The position numbers were made by a program, and so were the translations under genes. Under the pieces are notes generated by a model. The model was not told the DNA's origin. It worked only from the letters and a program-made list of their open reading frames with translations, and ran no database searches. This document shows, in pieces, positions 51,331 through 62,345 of a stretch of DNA of 64,000 nucleotides; position 1 is the first letter of the stretch; each line of letters starts with the position of its first letter. The stretch is from Gordionus sp. m RMFG-2023. Lineage: Eukaryota; Nematomorpha; Gordioida; Chordodea; Parachordodidae. The DNA lies in contig NC_088776.1 in assembly GCF_954871325.1 (NCBI RefSeq), positions 46,146,569 through 46,210,568 of the forward strand, given 5' to 3'.

Positions 51331-52052
51331 ATTCAATTCCTTTTAAGTACAAAAAAGTTAACAACTCTAGTCCACATCATAAGATAACGAAAAAAATACA
51401 CAAATCCTCGGAATCACAAAAAAATACCTTAAATGAAGCGTTCTCAATTCCAACGCTCAATTTTCGGGCGATAGATATAGGATCCTTTAATGTACTTTCC
51501 AACACGGCTATAAATTTTACCCATCGTCAAACCTCTAGCTTTAGAGGAAAAATAAGAAAATTCGTATTTAATAACCTAAACATATTCGATACTCTTATAA
51601 ACGGAGGTCCCACTACCCCAGTTAAACCTAAATGGCTCAATCAATCAGGGTACGATATATACGAAGCTTCAAAACTCTACGATATAAGGTCAAATATAAT
51701 CATTAACGACGTTAGTAATTCTAACCAGCTAAAAAATAGTGATAATAATAACAGGAACTTAATCGTACATGGGGAAGTCAAAGAGGATAATGTATTCGCT
51801 CTGAGTACTAAGCCTTATTCTATCATAGGTATAGAAGACCACAATGCAGTATATAGTAAAGATGGTAGTATTAAGGATGAATCAAAATATGAAGACAATT
51901 CCCTGTTGATTTCTCAACCCGTGACGTTTAACACAGCAGAGTCATTCGTAACACTACCCAAACCAGTCCAAGATGTTAAAATGAATATTTACATTCGTTT
52001 TCGTACTATATCTCCTAATGGAATTATATTTTACTATGAAGGAATCGATATG
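51331..52052 (+). CDS. Neurexin-like gene, exon with end of LNS4, long linker, start of LNS5
   Basis: 722 bases: acceptor TTACCAAAAG, two bases completing T|AT (Tyr), then 240 codons to donor GTAAGT at 52053, phase 0. Residues 1-60 are a polar insert. Residues 60-105 finish LNS4 with TSSFRGKIRKFVFNNLNIFD. As in other neurexins, this end lacks the usual Cys. Residues 105-200 are an Asn/Asp/Ser-rich linker, much longer than the roughly 30 residues I recall between LNS4 and LNS5. The last 40 residues open LNS5: SQPVTFNTAESFVTLPK, IRFRTISPNGIIFYYEG, cf. recalled DPVTFKTKSSYVAL and FQFKTTSLDGLILYNSG. A continuous frame with correct phases at both ends supports the model. The exact acceptor could vary by a few codons. 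Confidence 0.85.
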
Positions 52053-52186
52053 GTAAGTCCATTTATTCTGAAATCATAATGCTTAAATATATAAACATGT
52101 ATGAGTTTAAGCTATCCTGTGCCCTTAATTCAATGAGATATATTTGATTGCATATATTTTTCTTTTTTTCTTTCTTTTAAACCTTA

Positions 52187-52226
52187 TTAATAAGAGAATT
52201 TGAGGAGAAATTTAATCTCAAAGTGG
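52187..52226 (+). repeat. 40-bp direct repeat, left copy
   Basis: Identical over 40 bases to 57472-57511 and begins with TTAA, the piggyBac target. The two copies bracket about 5.2 kb of nested transposons. The left copy is followed at once by CTGGTTAACGG. Upstream and downstream of the pair the sequences differ. Confidence 0.9.
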
Positions 52227-52228
52227 CT

Positions 52229-52607
52229 GGTTAACGGTGCATATATGCACCACCTCCTATATACCTTATTTTAACATAGTAGTTTTTATTTTAAAAAATA
52301 ATAAAAAAGATTTTTATATAGTTCAGACATTGTACTTCAAAACTGGAAAAGAAAAATATGAAAAAAATATTTTTTTGTCTCTCTAAGAAACCCTCAAACT
52401 TTGCGAATTTATGAGGTCTAAAATTTTTTAAGTGATCTCACAAGCATATTATAAAATTATTTCGATGAAAACTAGTGTGTATATATTCTTTATAGATATA
52501 TCAATATTTATCAATCATTTTTGAATTTTTAAATAATTAAAATTTTAATTTAAAATTTTAATAGGTAACCACATAAAGTTGACTGGTGCATATATGCACC
52601 GTTAACC
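52229..52607. mobile_element. Short element with piggyBac-type inverted ends
   Basis: A 23-base motif (GGTTAAC followed by the perfect palindrome GGTGCATATATGCACC with a one-base overlap) occurs at 52229-52251 and, inverted, at 52585-52607. It encloses AT-rich non-coding DNA. The same 23 bases recur at 57318-57340. The TTAA within the motif and the nearby piggyBac transposase suggest these are piggyBac-family end sequences, but complete TTAA-flanked termini are not seen here. Confidence 0.55.
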
Positions 52608-52682
52608 ATCTAGCAGTATAAATTATTTTAAAAAATTCAAACAAATGAAATTTAACATAATCAATAATTTTTTATATTATAC

Positions 52683-52815
52683 TTAAAACCACTACCGTCA
52701 CTAGGGGTGGGTGGCTCGAGCCTCCTAAGAATTTTTTTTTAAAAATTTTATTCCCAAAAAAAGACCTTTTGAAAATAATTTAAAAAAAATTTTTAGGCCC
52801 CTGAGATTAAATCGA
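52683..52815 (+). repeat. Dispersed repeat family A, copy 3
   Basis: CTACCGTCACTAGGGGTGGG at the left and GGCCCCTGAGATT at the right match the edges of the copies at 15985-16248 and 9128-9305. Interior A/T-rich with an AAAAGACCTTTTG piece. Non-coding. Confidence 0.5.
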
Positions 52816-53064
52816 ATAATATATTGTTCCTATTATAATTTTTTATCCCGATCAAATTATATGAAATTATTAGGTTCATAAATATTCAAAAGTTTAAAAT
52901 TATAGCCTCTTCCTTTCTGAAGATTTTATTTTATTTATATAAAATATTATGCACCTGTTTTGTCAATTCAATCAAAATTATCAAAATAATAGATGACTAA
53001 TAAAAACATCAAGATTCTACGAAAATAATTTGTCTAGATATTTAATTTTTAATAAATTTTTTTA

Positions 53065-54724
53065 ATGAAACGTTTTCTAACAATTGCACAAGCGCTTGCT
53101 CAACTTTTTGAAGAGGAACTATTGAAGAAAGAGATATGGTTATAATTCCGCCAAACCCCTCTGCAGTTAGTGATGAAGAAGATTCCGATGAAAATGACTT
53201 AACAAATTTCGGAGTTTTGCCTTCAGATACAGCTGGAGAATTGGATATTCATAATTCAGTTGATGACGACCTTCCAGAACCATATTCTACAAGAAGCTAT
53301 TCTCGAATTTCTCACAATTTAAAATGGAGAAAAACGGATGCAATATATTCTTCAAGCCCAAATGGAGAAAAGGAAGATGTAATAAAACTTGAAAATGATT
53401 TACATGGTAAAAGTCCATCAGATATATTTTCTTTAATTTTCGACGAAGAACTTATATTCCCTAATTGTAAAACAAAGTAATATTTATGCTAAACAAATGA
53501 ATAGACCTAACATATGCATAACCATCCAAGATATTCAGAGATTTATTGGAATTCTATTATTTACTGGATATCATTCTCTCCCACAAGAAAGAATGTACTG
53601 GTCTAATGATAGCGATATTTCTATTCCAATAATCCGGGATACAATGACCCAATTACAATTTCGAAATTTGAAATATAATATCCATTTGGCAGACAATACA
53701 AAAATAGATATACATGATAGATTTTATAAAGTTAGGCCTTACATTAATATATTGAATAATAAATTTCAGCAATTCGGAATTTTCAAACATCATTTATCAA
53801 TAGATGAACAGATGATACCATATAGAGGAAGACATTCTTGCAAAATGTTCATAAAAGGAAAACCAATTAGATTCGGATACAAGTCTTGGATATTGGCTTC
53901 TTCCGACGGTTACGTATTCTCATTTGATATATATCAAGGAAAAAGCGAAAATAAATAAGAATATGGATTAGGTGGAAATGTAATCATAAAATTATTAAAG
54001 GCATTGCAAAAACCAAATTACCATAAAATATATTTTGATAATTTCTTTACATCATTTAAACTCTTGTCATACTTAAAACAAATGGGATATTTTGCAACTG
54101 GAACTGTGAGGGACAATAGAATAGAGCATTGCCCAGTTGAATCTATAAAGGTTGTAGCAAAAAAAGAAAGAGGATATTATGATTATAGGTTTGAAAAATT
54201 AAACGAAATATTTGTAGTTCGTTGGAATGATAATTCGGTGGTGACCGTTGCATCCACATGCCACACTATCTCTTTGCTTTCTAATGTTTTAAGATATTCC
54301 AAGAAAATATCTTCTAAAATAAAAATTCCTCAGCCAAATATGATAACTGCTTATAACAAACACATGGATGGAGTTGATCTGTGTGATAATCTCATATCTA
54401 CTTATAGAATAAGAATAAGAGAAAGCCAATATTCATCAATTTTATCGATGCAGCTTTGGTAAATTTGTGGAAAATCTGGAAATTTTTGAATCGAGATGAC
54501 AAGAAGAGTTTGCTTACATTTAGACGAGAAATTACTAACTACCTACTTCGAACACCAGTAAAAATTGAAAAAAATTTAAGTACAGGGCACGCCAGCCAGT
54601 TTGAATTACAGAGTGAAAACTCAACTGATTCATCTGGACATTATTTATCCAAAATTATAGATGGAAAAAAACGAAGATGCAGATATTGCCATTCGCACTC
54701 AAGATATATGTGCCAAACATGTCA
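53065..54724 (+). pseudogene. piggyBac transposase, broken
   Basis: Cut-and-paste transposase of TTAA-specific piggyBac elements. Pieces in order: an N-terminal start MKRFLTIAQALAQLFEEE (53065), an acidic region SDEEDSDENDL, then the DDE/DDD core. Catalytic Asp candidates are in SIDEQMIPYRGR (codon 53803), YFDNFFTS (near 54035) and MDGVDLCDN (near 54370). The C-terminal Cys/His region RCRYCHSHSRYMCQTC begins a RING/PHD-like finger that is cut off at about 54724 by the Ty3 fragment. Frame changes occur near 53120, 53480 and 54460, and an in-frame stop at about 53956, so it is inactive although all three Asp survive. Total readable length, about 540 residues, is near family size (about 590). 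The target-site ends are discussed at 52187, 52229 and 57306. Confidence 0.9.
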
Positions 54725-56754
54725 AATTCTCTCGCTAATGATTTTGTTTTTCCAGCACCGAGATGCCCATTATGCAACTCTTGCAAAATCTCTTTTCTCA
54801 TACCTTTCGGTATTATGATCCTATTCTCTTTAAAAAGGCAACCTTTGATTAAACTCAATTCCAATACCATATTTTTATACGTTTTGTTCTTTATCTGCTC
54901 ATGATTCCTTATATCATTAATTACTTCCATTAGTTCTTGATCAATATTAGTTTCTTTAACTATTCTTTTAAAATTTATTGGTATGTCCCAAAAATTGTCA
55001 TCAATTATTTCGTCATCTAACTTTTGTACCATCTCTTCTGTATTCATTAGTGGTAATCTGGACAAACAGTCTGGTACAATATTTCGTTTCCCGGGTCTGT
55101 GAACTATCGTAAAGTCATGCGCTCCCATAGCCAAGTTCCATTTTTGGAGTCGCATTGATATGGAAGAATTGTCCTTAAGTCCCTTAATAAATATATACAC
55201 GAGTGGCTTGTGGTCGGTAATTATTACAAATCTTGTGCCTATTAAATACTCCTGGAATTTTTTAACCGCGTAAATTACCGACAAAGCTTCTCTTTCGATA
55301 TTGGTATAATTTAACTCTGATTTCAATAGTGCTCTTGACGCGAAAGCGATGGGTTTTTCTTTGCCATCACCCTCAATATGAAATAAGACTGCGCCTAAAC
55401 CTTTCTTTGAAGCATCAGTTGCAATGCCCACTGGTAGATCCGGGTTATAAAAATTTAACGTAGGCGGAGTGCTTATGAGTTTTTTTAGGTAATCAAAGCT
55501 TTCTTGATGTGTACTATTCCATGACCACTTGTCTTTATTTACTATTTTGTATAAGGGATCGGCGATGTCAGCAAAATTGCACAGAAATTTTCGATAATAG
55601 CTCGCCATCCCCAAAAAAGTTGCCAACTCTTCTTTTGTCTTAGGTTCCGGCATATTAGAAATAGCCTTTATTTTATCTGCGTTCGGATGGATTCCATTGT
55701 CGTCTATATCGTGACCTAGAAACCGTAGTTTTTTTTTTTAAAATATACTCTTTGTGAAGTTTGGTGTAAGCCCATACTTTGATATTTTGTCAAATACCAT
55801 TTTTATGTTGTTCACGTGAGCTTCATCATCCTCCCCAGTAATCAATAAGTCATCAATATAAAACACGACGTCTTTCATGTTCCCGAAAATATTATCCATG
55901 GTTTGTTGGAATATTGCTGACGAAGTTTTTAATCCAAACGGAAGTCTTGTAAACCTGAAATAGCCTTTATGAGTTGAAATAGTGAGAAAGTCTCTTGATT
56001 CTTTGTGTATTGGAACTTGAAGAAATGCATTTTTAAAGTCGATCTTTGTAAATTTCTTGCCTTTCGATAACTTTGCCATAAGGTCATTAATGCGTGGAAT
56101 TGGGTTCTTGAAATCCTCTAACGCAGGATTAATAGTATTCTTGAAGTCAACACATAGCCGAATTGAACCATCGCTCTTGACAACGGGAGTGAGAGGACTG
56201 GCCCATCTTACCTCTTCAACAGGTTCGATTATTTTGTCGCTTATCCACTTCTGTAGTTCTTTTGTAACCAATTCCATTCTAGAATAAGGTACACGCCTGG
56301 GAGGTATGATTTTCGGTGTAGCACCTTGTTTTAGATGTAGTTTGACATAATTGCGTAGTATTGGTTTCTTGCTAAGTTTTGACTCGCATTGTTTGATCAG
56401 TTCTTGAATAGTATTGTCATAATCTTCTTCCACTAAGTTTACAAATCTATCTAGTATATTTCTAAAGACTGCTATCCAGGTCCTTCCTAACAGTGCAATC
56501 TTATCACTCTGGACTACATAAGCAGTTAAGATTTGACTTTTGTCTTCGAATTTTGCCTTGACTTTGGTAGTTCCTAAAACATTTATTGTGTTTCCATCAT
56601 AACCAGTTAATTTAATATCTGATTTATTTAAGATTTTTACTCCAATCTTTTTCGCGATATGAATCGGTAGAATACTATACTTTGACCCGGTGTCGATCTG
56701 CATCAAAATAGGCATGTCATTCATGAAGTATCTTTGAATATATGTGTAATCCAT
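54725..56754 (-). mobile_element. Ty3/gypsy retrotransposon pol fragment (fossil)
   Basis: Minus-strand pol of a Ty3/gypsy-type LTR retrotransposon. Parts in order are an aspartic protease with a DTGS active site, a reverse transcriptase with YIDD, an RNase H domain, and only the beginning of an integrase. No gag or envelope sequence and no LTR at either side was recognised. It is truncated, and broken with roughly two or three breaks in all, so it is a fossil. Its integrase end abuts the piggyBac finger region directly. The protein motifs are still easy to read, which suggests moderate rather than great age. The + strand frames at 54677-54904 and 56057-56287 are antisense shadows. Confidence 0.88.
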
Positions 56755-57305
56755 AAAGTATTTTTGAAGATTAGTTTATATAAAAAATCGTGACTTTGAA
56801 AAGGTTGCAGAAATCAAAAGCAGAACATAATTGGTGTAAACGTATATTACGTGAATTTATTGATATTTAAATTAAAAAAATATAATGATCACATATTCAA
56901 AAATAGTTTGCTATATATATTGACAATGTAATTTATCATAAATTGATCTTTTTTTAAAAAGTTAAAAATAAAAAATTGAATATTAGTTTGTTAAGTAAAT
57001 TGATTTATAAAATATAAAATTTAATATTAGTTTATAAACAAATTGATTTAAAATAAAAAAAGTTGTTTTTAACAAAAAGAAAGAAACAATTTTTATTACA
57101 TTTGAAATATTTAAGTTACGCCATAAATGACTTAAGGATAAAAAAAAAATAATTTTTTAAAGTTAATATTATTTAACAATATTAAATGTTTCAAGAATTT
57201 TCATAATATATAAGCATTTTCTTGTTTTTTATTATAAATTACAAAAAATGAATAAAGATTTTTGTTGTTTTTTGATCTTATAGTATTATATAAAATTTTT
57301 ATCTT
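56755..57305. other. Spacer right of the Ty3 fragment
   Basis: AT-rich, no domain seen. It could be remaining retrotransposon leader or the lost 3' part of the piggyBac element, but nothing supports either. Confidence 0.4.
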
Positions 57306-57475
57306 TAACCTCTTAATGGTTAACGGTGCATATATGCACCAAGCTAGATTTTCTATTTAAGATTATTTTTTATGGCTGATTTTTTTAGAATATCATATTT
57401 GAGGATTAATCAATATAATTTGAAAAAAATGAGCATTTTTATCCACTAGAAAAATCTTGACCATTAATGGGTTAA
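57305..57475. mobile_element. piggyBac-type MITE with TTAA ends
   Basis: About 170 bp. The left end reads TTAACCTCTTAATGGTTAAC. The right end, read on the opposite strand, is TTAACCCATTAATGGTCAAG. Inverted ends beginning with TTAA and CC are typical of piggyBac. It contains the third copy of the 23-base motif with the palindrome GGTGCATATATGCACC (57318-57340). No coding frame. The terminal TTAA at 57472 is also the first four bases of the right copy of the 40-bp repeat. Confidence 0.65.
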
Positions 57476-57511
57476 TAAGAGAATTTGAGGAGAAATTTAA
57501 TCTCAAAGTGG
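57472..57511 (+). repeat. 40-bp direct repeat, right copy
   Basis: Identical to 52187-52226. Followed by unrelated AT-rich DNA (ACAAATTTCC). Confidence 0.9.
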
Positions 57512-59074
57512 ACAAATTTCCCTAAATAAGAATTTGGCAAGTCAGCAGTTTTTAAAGTGGAAGTTATTTGTGAAATGGCCAATTTAAAATATTTGTATTT
57601 AAATCCTTGCTTTGGAAAATTATGGCCTTACGTACATGTTATATCAAGTATATAATATATTTCATTTTTATAATGTATTGCTTAAAATAAAATTAATAAC
57701 GTTATAAATTTATTTTTTATTATTTAGTTAACACTCTAAATCCACAGGGGTGTAAGAATTTAAGTTACAGCAAAACACTTTATATTTAAATTAATTTCTC
57801 CACTTACTCCTGATAAACTTTTTTTTGAACATTTGATTTATGAAGTTAAATCATGTTGACGATATTACTGTATTATAAAAAAAATTTTGCCAACTGTTTA
57901 TGATTCAAATAATTGTTAGCTATACCCAATTTAATACAATCATTAGCGTCCTTAGGAAGAGACTCAAATCCCTAAAAACTTTAGCAAGATCCTTATAAAA
58001 TTTTTAAGATATTAATTTTTTGCTAATTTTGGAAATTTAAAAAAAGAATTCTCTCTTGAAATGACACCATTGAATACTATACTATAGTTTTGGCATTATT
58101 GATATTGATAATTCTTATTGTGAATTCATATAACTTTCTAAATTGGTATACTGAGCCTTAAGTTGTTATGTAGAAATTATAAGACCATATTTTCCTGCTA
58201 AATATATCTTAATTTTGGTTAATTAGAAAACACACTTATAAAATATATAATTCACACATTTATAGTTCATTTATTAATAATTTAAAATTGTCATTTTATC
58301 AATGTATGTTAATCTATCCCAAGAGATTTTAATTTGTAAAATATATCCGATTTCTTTTTTTCTGTTATAACGAATAATCAAAGTATTTTATTGATTGATT
58401 TAAAATACAATTTAGTTTAGAAAAATTGGAAAATTTTTACATAATTTTTATAAGCCTTAAATTAAATATTAACGCATCAAAACCTCCCAGGGTGACCAGG
58501 TTTAAATTCATAGTGATCATATGCTTTCTTATCAGGATTTTAAACTCCTATTAAAAAATACTTATCAAAATATTCTATTCTATGCATAGTGAACAACTAA
58601 ATCAGAGTTTCTCAATACATGCATAGGATGTTTTCCACTCATTTCAAATTGAACTCAAAAATTTTCAATTTTTGTCTCACTTTATATTTTACACTTTTAA
58701 AAAAATTTCAAATCTTAGATAATGTTTGAATATGAAGGTAACAATGATTGCATTTATTATCAGCCAATTACATAATTATTCTTTTTCCTTAGCCTATGTC
58801 TGCTATTTTAGTTATCTATTATCTAAATTACAACACGATACCTATTAATTATTATGCGATAAATAATAAAAAACTATTATTTAAAAAAATATATATAGCA
58901 AATCAATATCATCTAAAGATTTATCAAAATGTTTGTTTGATAATCTCAGTTTTGATAAGATTCAACGAATGGTATTGCGATTATCTACAAAATTTTTGAA
59001 AAAAAAATTAAAATTTCTTGGTAAATATAACCGAATGCCGATCAAAATTTACAGAAAATAATGTTAAAGATAAA
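57512..59074. other. Intron 6, no gene
   Basis: AT-rich DNA without recognised elements. The 67-residue frame at 58796-58999 is rich in Ile, Asn, Lys and Tyr and is taken as chance. Confidence 0.45.
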
Positions 59075-59089
59075 TGAGAGTAGACCACA

Positions 59090-59330
59090 ATAATGTTGCC
59101 TATGATAAGCGCTTTAAAATTTAGAAAAGGGAAAGTGGACACGATCATTAAAAATAAGAAATTTAATATTCAAATTCTTCGATGTTAAAGGATCTGATTA
59201 TCTATTATGGTAATGATTTCAAGATGGAGGTTAAACATATTTTCAAAAACTATAATAAATTAAAATTCTTAAAAAACATTTACGGTATTGGGAAAGATAC
59301 AAATTTTTTGCGCCACCTTTCCACAGTATC
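59090..59330 (+). repeat. Direct repeat left of the LINE
   Basis: Aligns with 62125-62345 in the same orientation. Shared stretches in order are GCGCTTTAAAA, ATTCTTCGAT(G/A)TTAAAGGA, TCTATTATGGTA, AGATGGAGGTTAAA, TTTTCAAAA, AATAAATTAAAATT and GGTATTGG. Divergence is perhaps a fifth to a quarter by eye. It includes the 63-residue frame at 59182-59373, which I do not take as a gene. Confidence 0.7.
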
Positions 59331-59399
59331 AGAAACATATTTTTTCTTAGTATATGAGGCAAAATATTTTTAGCCTATAATATTCTGTTTATCATCATC

Positions 59400-62022
59400 T
59401 CCTCTGGTGGCCTAGTGGTGATTAAGAGAAAGATATATTTTGGGACAGTCTATTGGGGGTGACATCGAGACTGGCAAATGAAGAGGGAATTATCCTGGCT
59501 GGCGATCTGAATGGACATGAAGCGAGTAGTGAGTGTTATGAAGGAGTACATGGAGGGTTCAGTTACAGCATGAGAAATTTGTAAGGAGAGAGGATTTTAG
59601 AATTTAGTGATGCTATGGATATGATTGTCTGTAATATAATGTTTAAGAATCCGAGAAACTGGTGACTTATAAGTCGGATAGTACCAAAGGTGCAGTGAAT
59701 TATTTGTTATTAAGGAGATGTTACCGATGTATAGTAAAAAAAAATGAAAGTGACACCGGGAGAGGAATGTATAAATAAGCATCACTAGTTGTAGGACTCA
59801 CTCTTAAAGGTGCCAGGATCATTAAAAGAGAGTTTGTGCCAAGGCTGAAGGTTTGGAAATTGTAAGGAGGAGAGTGCTAGACGTCACTTCAATATGACAT
59901 TGGCGATTAGGGAGGCAGAGGTGGCACAAGCATCTGGGGTAAATGACAAGTGGGAAGCCATGAAGAAAGCCTGGGTGATGACAACTGAGGAGGTATGTGG
60001 ATGGACAAAAGGGCCGCCTATACATAAGGAGACTTGGTGGTGGAACCCGGGGGTAGCGAAAGCTGTCGATGAGAAACGAAGGTGCTTCAAAGAATGGTAT
60101 AACAGCAAAGAAAATAATGATAACGATATTTACAAGATGGCTAAAAGAAATGCAAAGAAATTAATAGCGAAGGCGCAAGAAGAAAAAAGACAGGAGTTTG
60201 CTAAAGAAATGGAATGAGAAATATGGTTCGAATGGCAAAGTAAATGTCAAAAAAGAGGCAGGATGTGATAGGTGTAAAATGTTTGAAAAATATGGAAGGA
60301 TAAATGGTGATAGATAGTAGTGGTATTAAGAACACCTGGAAGATCTACATGAAAGGACTTTTGAATGAAGAAAATGAATGGGATAATAATGTTAGTTGTG
60401 CAAAGAAGGTCCAGGGTGTAAATTTGGCAAGGACGAGATTATGAGAGCAGTGAAAAAGATGAAAAAAGGGAAGGCATCGGGTTTAACGATGGTGGTATCA
60501 GAGATGTTTAAAGGTTCTGATGATTTGGGGATTGATTGGTTAATGAATTTAGCCAATCAGATTGTCACAGAAGGAACTATTCCCGAGGACTGGCGAAGAA
60601 GTATAATTATCCCAGTATACAAGGGGAAAGGTGATCCTTTAGATTGTGGGTCTTACATAGCTATTAAACTCTTGGAACATGCTATGAAAGTATTTGAGAG
60701 GGTGTTAGAGAAGCGGAAAAGGGAACAAACTAAAATTGATGAAGTTTGGTTTTACATCGGGAAAAGGCACGACAAATGCAATTTTTGTGGTGAGACAAAT
60801 GCAGGAGAAGTATGTTGCGAAAGAAAAGAAACTTTATTATGCCTTTGTTGATTTGGAGAAAGCATTTGATAGGGTGTCGCGTGAGGTTACAAGAAGATGG
60901 GCCTTGAGAAAATCAGGTATGGAGGAATGGTTGGTTATCGCAGTGATGGCAATGTATGTTGGAACACAAACATCAGTACTGACGGATTATGGTAATAGTG
61001 ACAGCTTTGAGGTGAAGGTAGGACTTCATCAAGGATCGGTACTGAGTCCATTATTATTTATCTTAGTAATGGATGTGGTGGCTAGAGAAATGCCTGAAGG
61101 ACTTCCCTGGGAGCTATTATATGCAGATGACCTTGTATTAATGGCAAATAGTGAGGAAGAATTGAGGGATAAAATTAGTAAAGGGAAGATGACTATGAAA
61201 GCAAAGGGCCTGAAAATGAATGCATCAAAGACAAAGGTGATAATTGGTGGCGAAAATCTAAAGATAGTGGAATCCGCTAAGTGGCCTTGTGGTATATGTG
61301 GGAAAGGAGTTGCTAGAAATTCTATCCAATGCACCAGATGCCAGAAATGGGTGCATAATAGATGTAGAGGGGAAATGGTAAGTTTGATGCTAGAAAGAAT
61401 GACCTTTATTTGTAGAACATGCATGAAAGGGATACATAATAATGATAACCTAGAAAATGGTGGTCTGGATATTGGCAATGGGTCAACCCTAGAAAAGGAT
61501 AAGTTTTGCTATTTAGGTGATATGCTAAACGCAGATGGTAGTGTAGATTCTGCCGTTGTTGCAAGGATCAGACAAGCTTGGAAGAAGTTCAGAGAGATGT
61601 CGTCTATTCTTACAAATAAAAAAGTCTCTCTGAAATTAAAGGGGAAAGTTTACGTAAGCTGTGTTAGGTGTTGTTTATTTTATGGCGGCAAAACATGGGC
61701 AATGAAAGCAGCTCACTAAGCCAAATTAGAAAAAACAGAGATGAGGATGATTAGATGGATGTGTGGGGTATCTCTGAGAGAGGGAAAAACTAGCAAGGAA
61801 TTGCAAGCAAGATTGGGTATAAAAATGATTGGAGTGGTAATGCGACGAAATAGACTAAGATGGTTTGGGCATGTGGAACGTATGACAAAAGATGACTGGG
61901 TAAAGAGATGCATCTTGATGGAAGTAGGAGGATCAAGACCTAGAGGAAGACCCAAGATGACGTGGACAAATGTGATAGCGGCGGATCTTACAAATATTGA
62001 TACTCAGGACCGTCAAAAATGA
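59400..62022 (+). pseudogene. LINE (non-LTR retrotransposon) with PHD-like finger, broken
   Basis: 5'-truncated single-ORF LINE. Parts in order are an endonuclease remnant (59440-59760: IILAGDLNGHEASS, then YEGVHGGFSY), an EN-RT linker (59894-60217), a reverse transcriptase (60396-61280: KKGKASGL, LLEHAMKVFERVLEKR, FVDLEKAFDRVSRE, GLHQGSVLSPLLF, then YADD at 61120-61131), and a Cys/His PHD-like finger (61284-61425: CGICGKGV, CTRCQKWVHNRC, then CRTC). A C-terminal tail follows: KFCYLGDMLNADG, RLRWFGHVERM and RPRGRPKMTW. The RT catalytic Asp residues are present. Damage includes stops in the endonuclease part, a frame change near 60740-60850 and a stop at 61717. The PHD finger and RGRPK tail are typical of a LINE group common in cnidarians, molluscs and crustaceans. 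I cannot fix the clade name. The antisense frames at 59822-60108, 61029-61478 and 61716-61955 are shadows. Confidence 0.9.
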
Positions 62023-62124
62023 AAAAGAAAAATCAGAGGGAAAATTGGCCAACCCGGGTAAACCTGGAAATCGCCATAAAACGGAGAAGAAGAAAAAGAA
62101 TAAGAAAACAACATCGCACTAAAT

Positions 62125-62345
62125 GTGTGAAAAAGTCTATGCGCTTTAAAAATTTGAAAAAGTGTACACGCTCATCAAAAAGTTTAGAAAAAATAATATT
62201 CCTATTCTTCGATATTAAAGGAAGTAATCATCTATTATGGTAGTGATAAGATGGAGGTTAAATCTTTTCAAAAGCTAAAATAAATTAAAATTTCTTAAAT
62301 AGAAACATTTTGGGTATTGGAATTTACAGAAACTTTCAGCCTTCC
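62125..62345 (+). repeat. Direct repeat right of the LINE
   Basis: Partner of 59090-59330 (shared words listed there). It begins just after the lysine/arginine-codon-rich 3' tail of the LINE. Confidence 0.7.

Noticed and set aside
56755-57305. LTR of the Ty3 fragment
   Set aside because: No matching repeat exists on the other side of the fragment and no TG...CA ends could be paired.
59822-60108. Two overlapping minus-strand frames
   Set aside because: Antisense shadows of the LINE linker region.
61029-61478. 149-residue minus-strand frame
   Set aside because: Antisense of the LINE reverse transcriptase and PHD-like finger.
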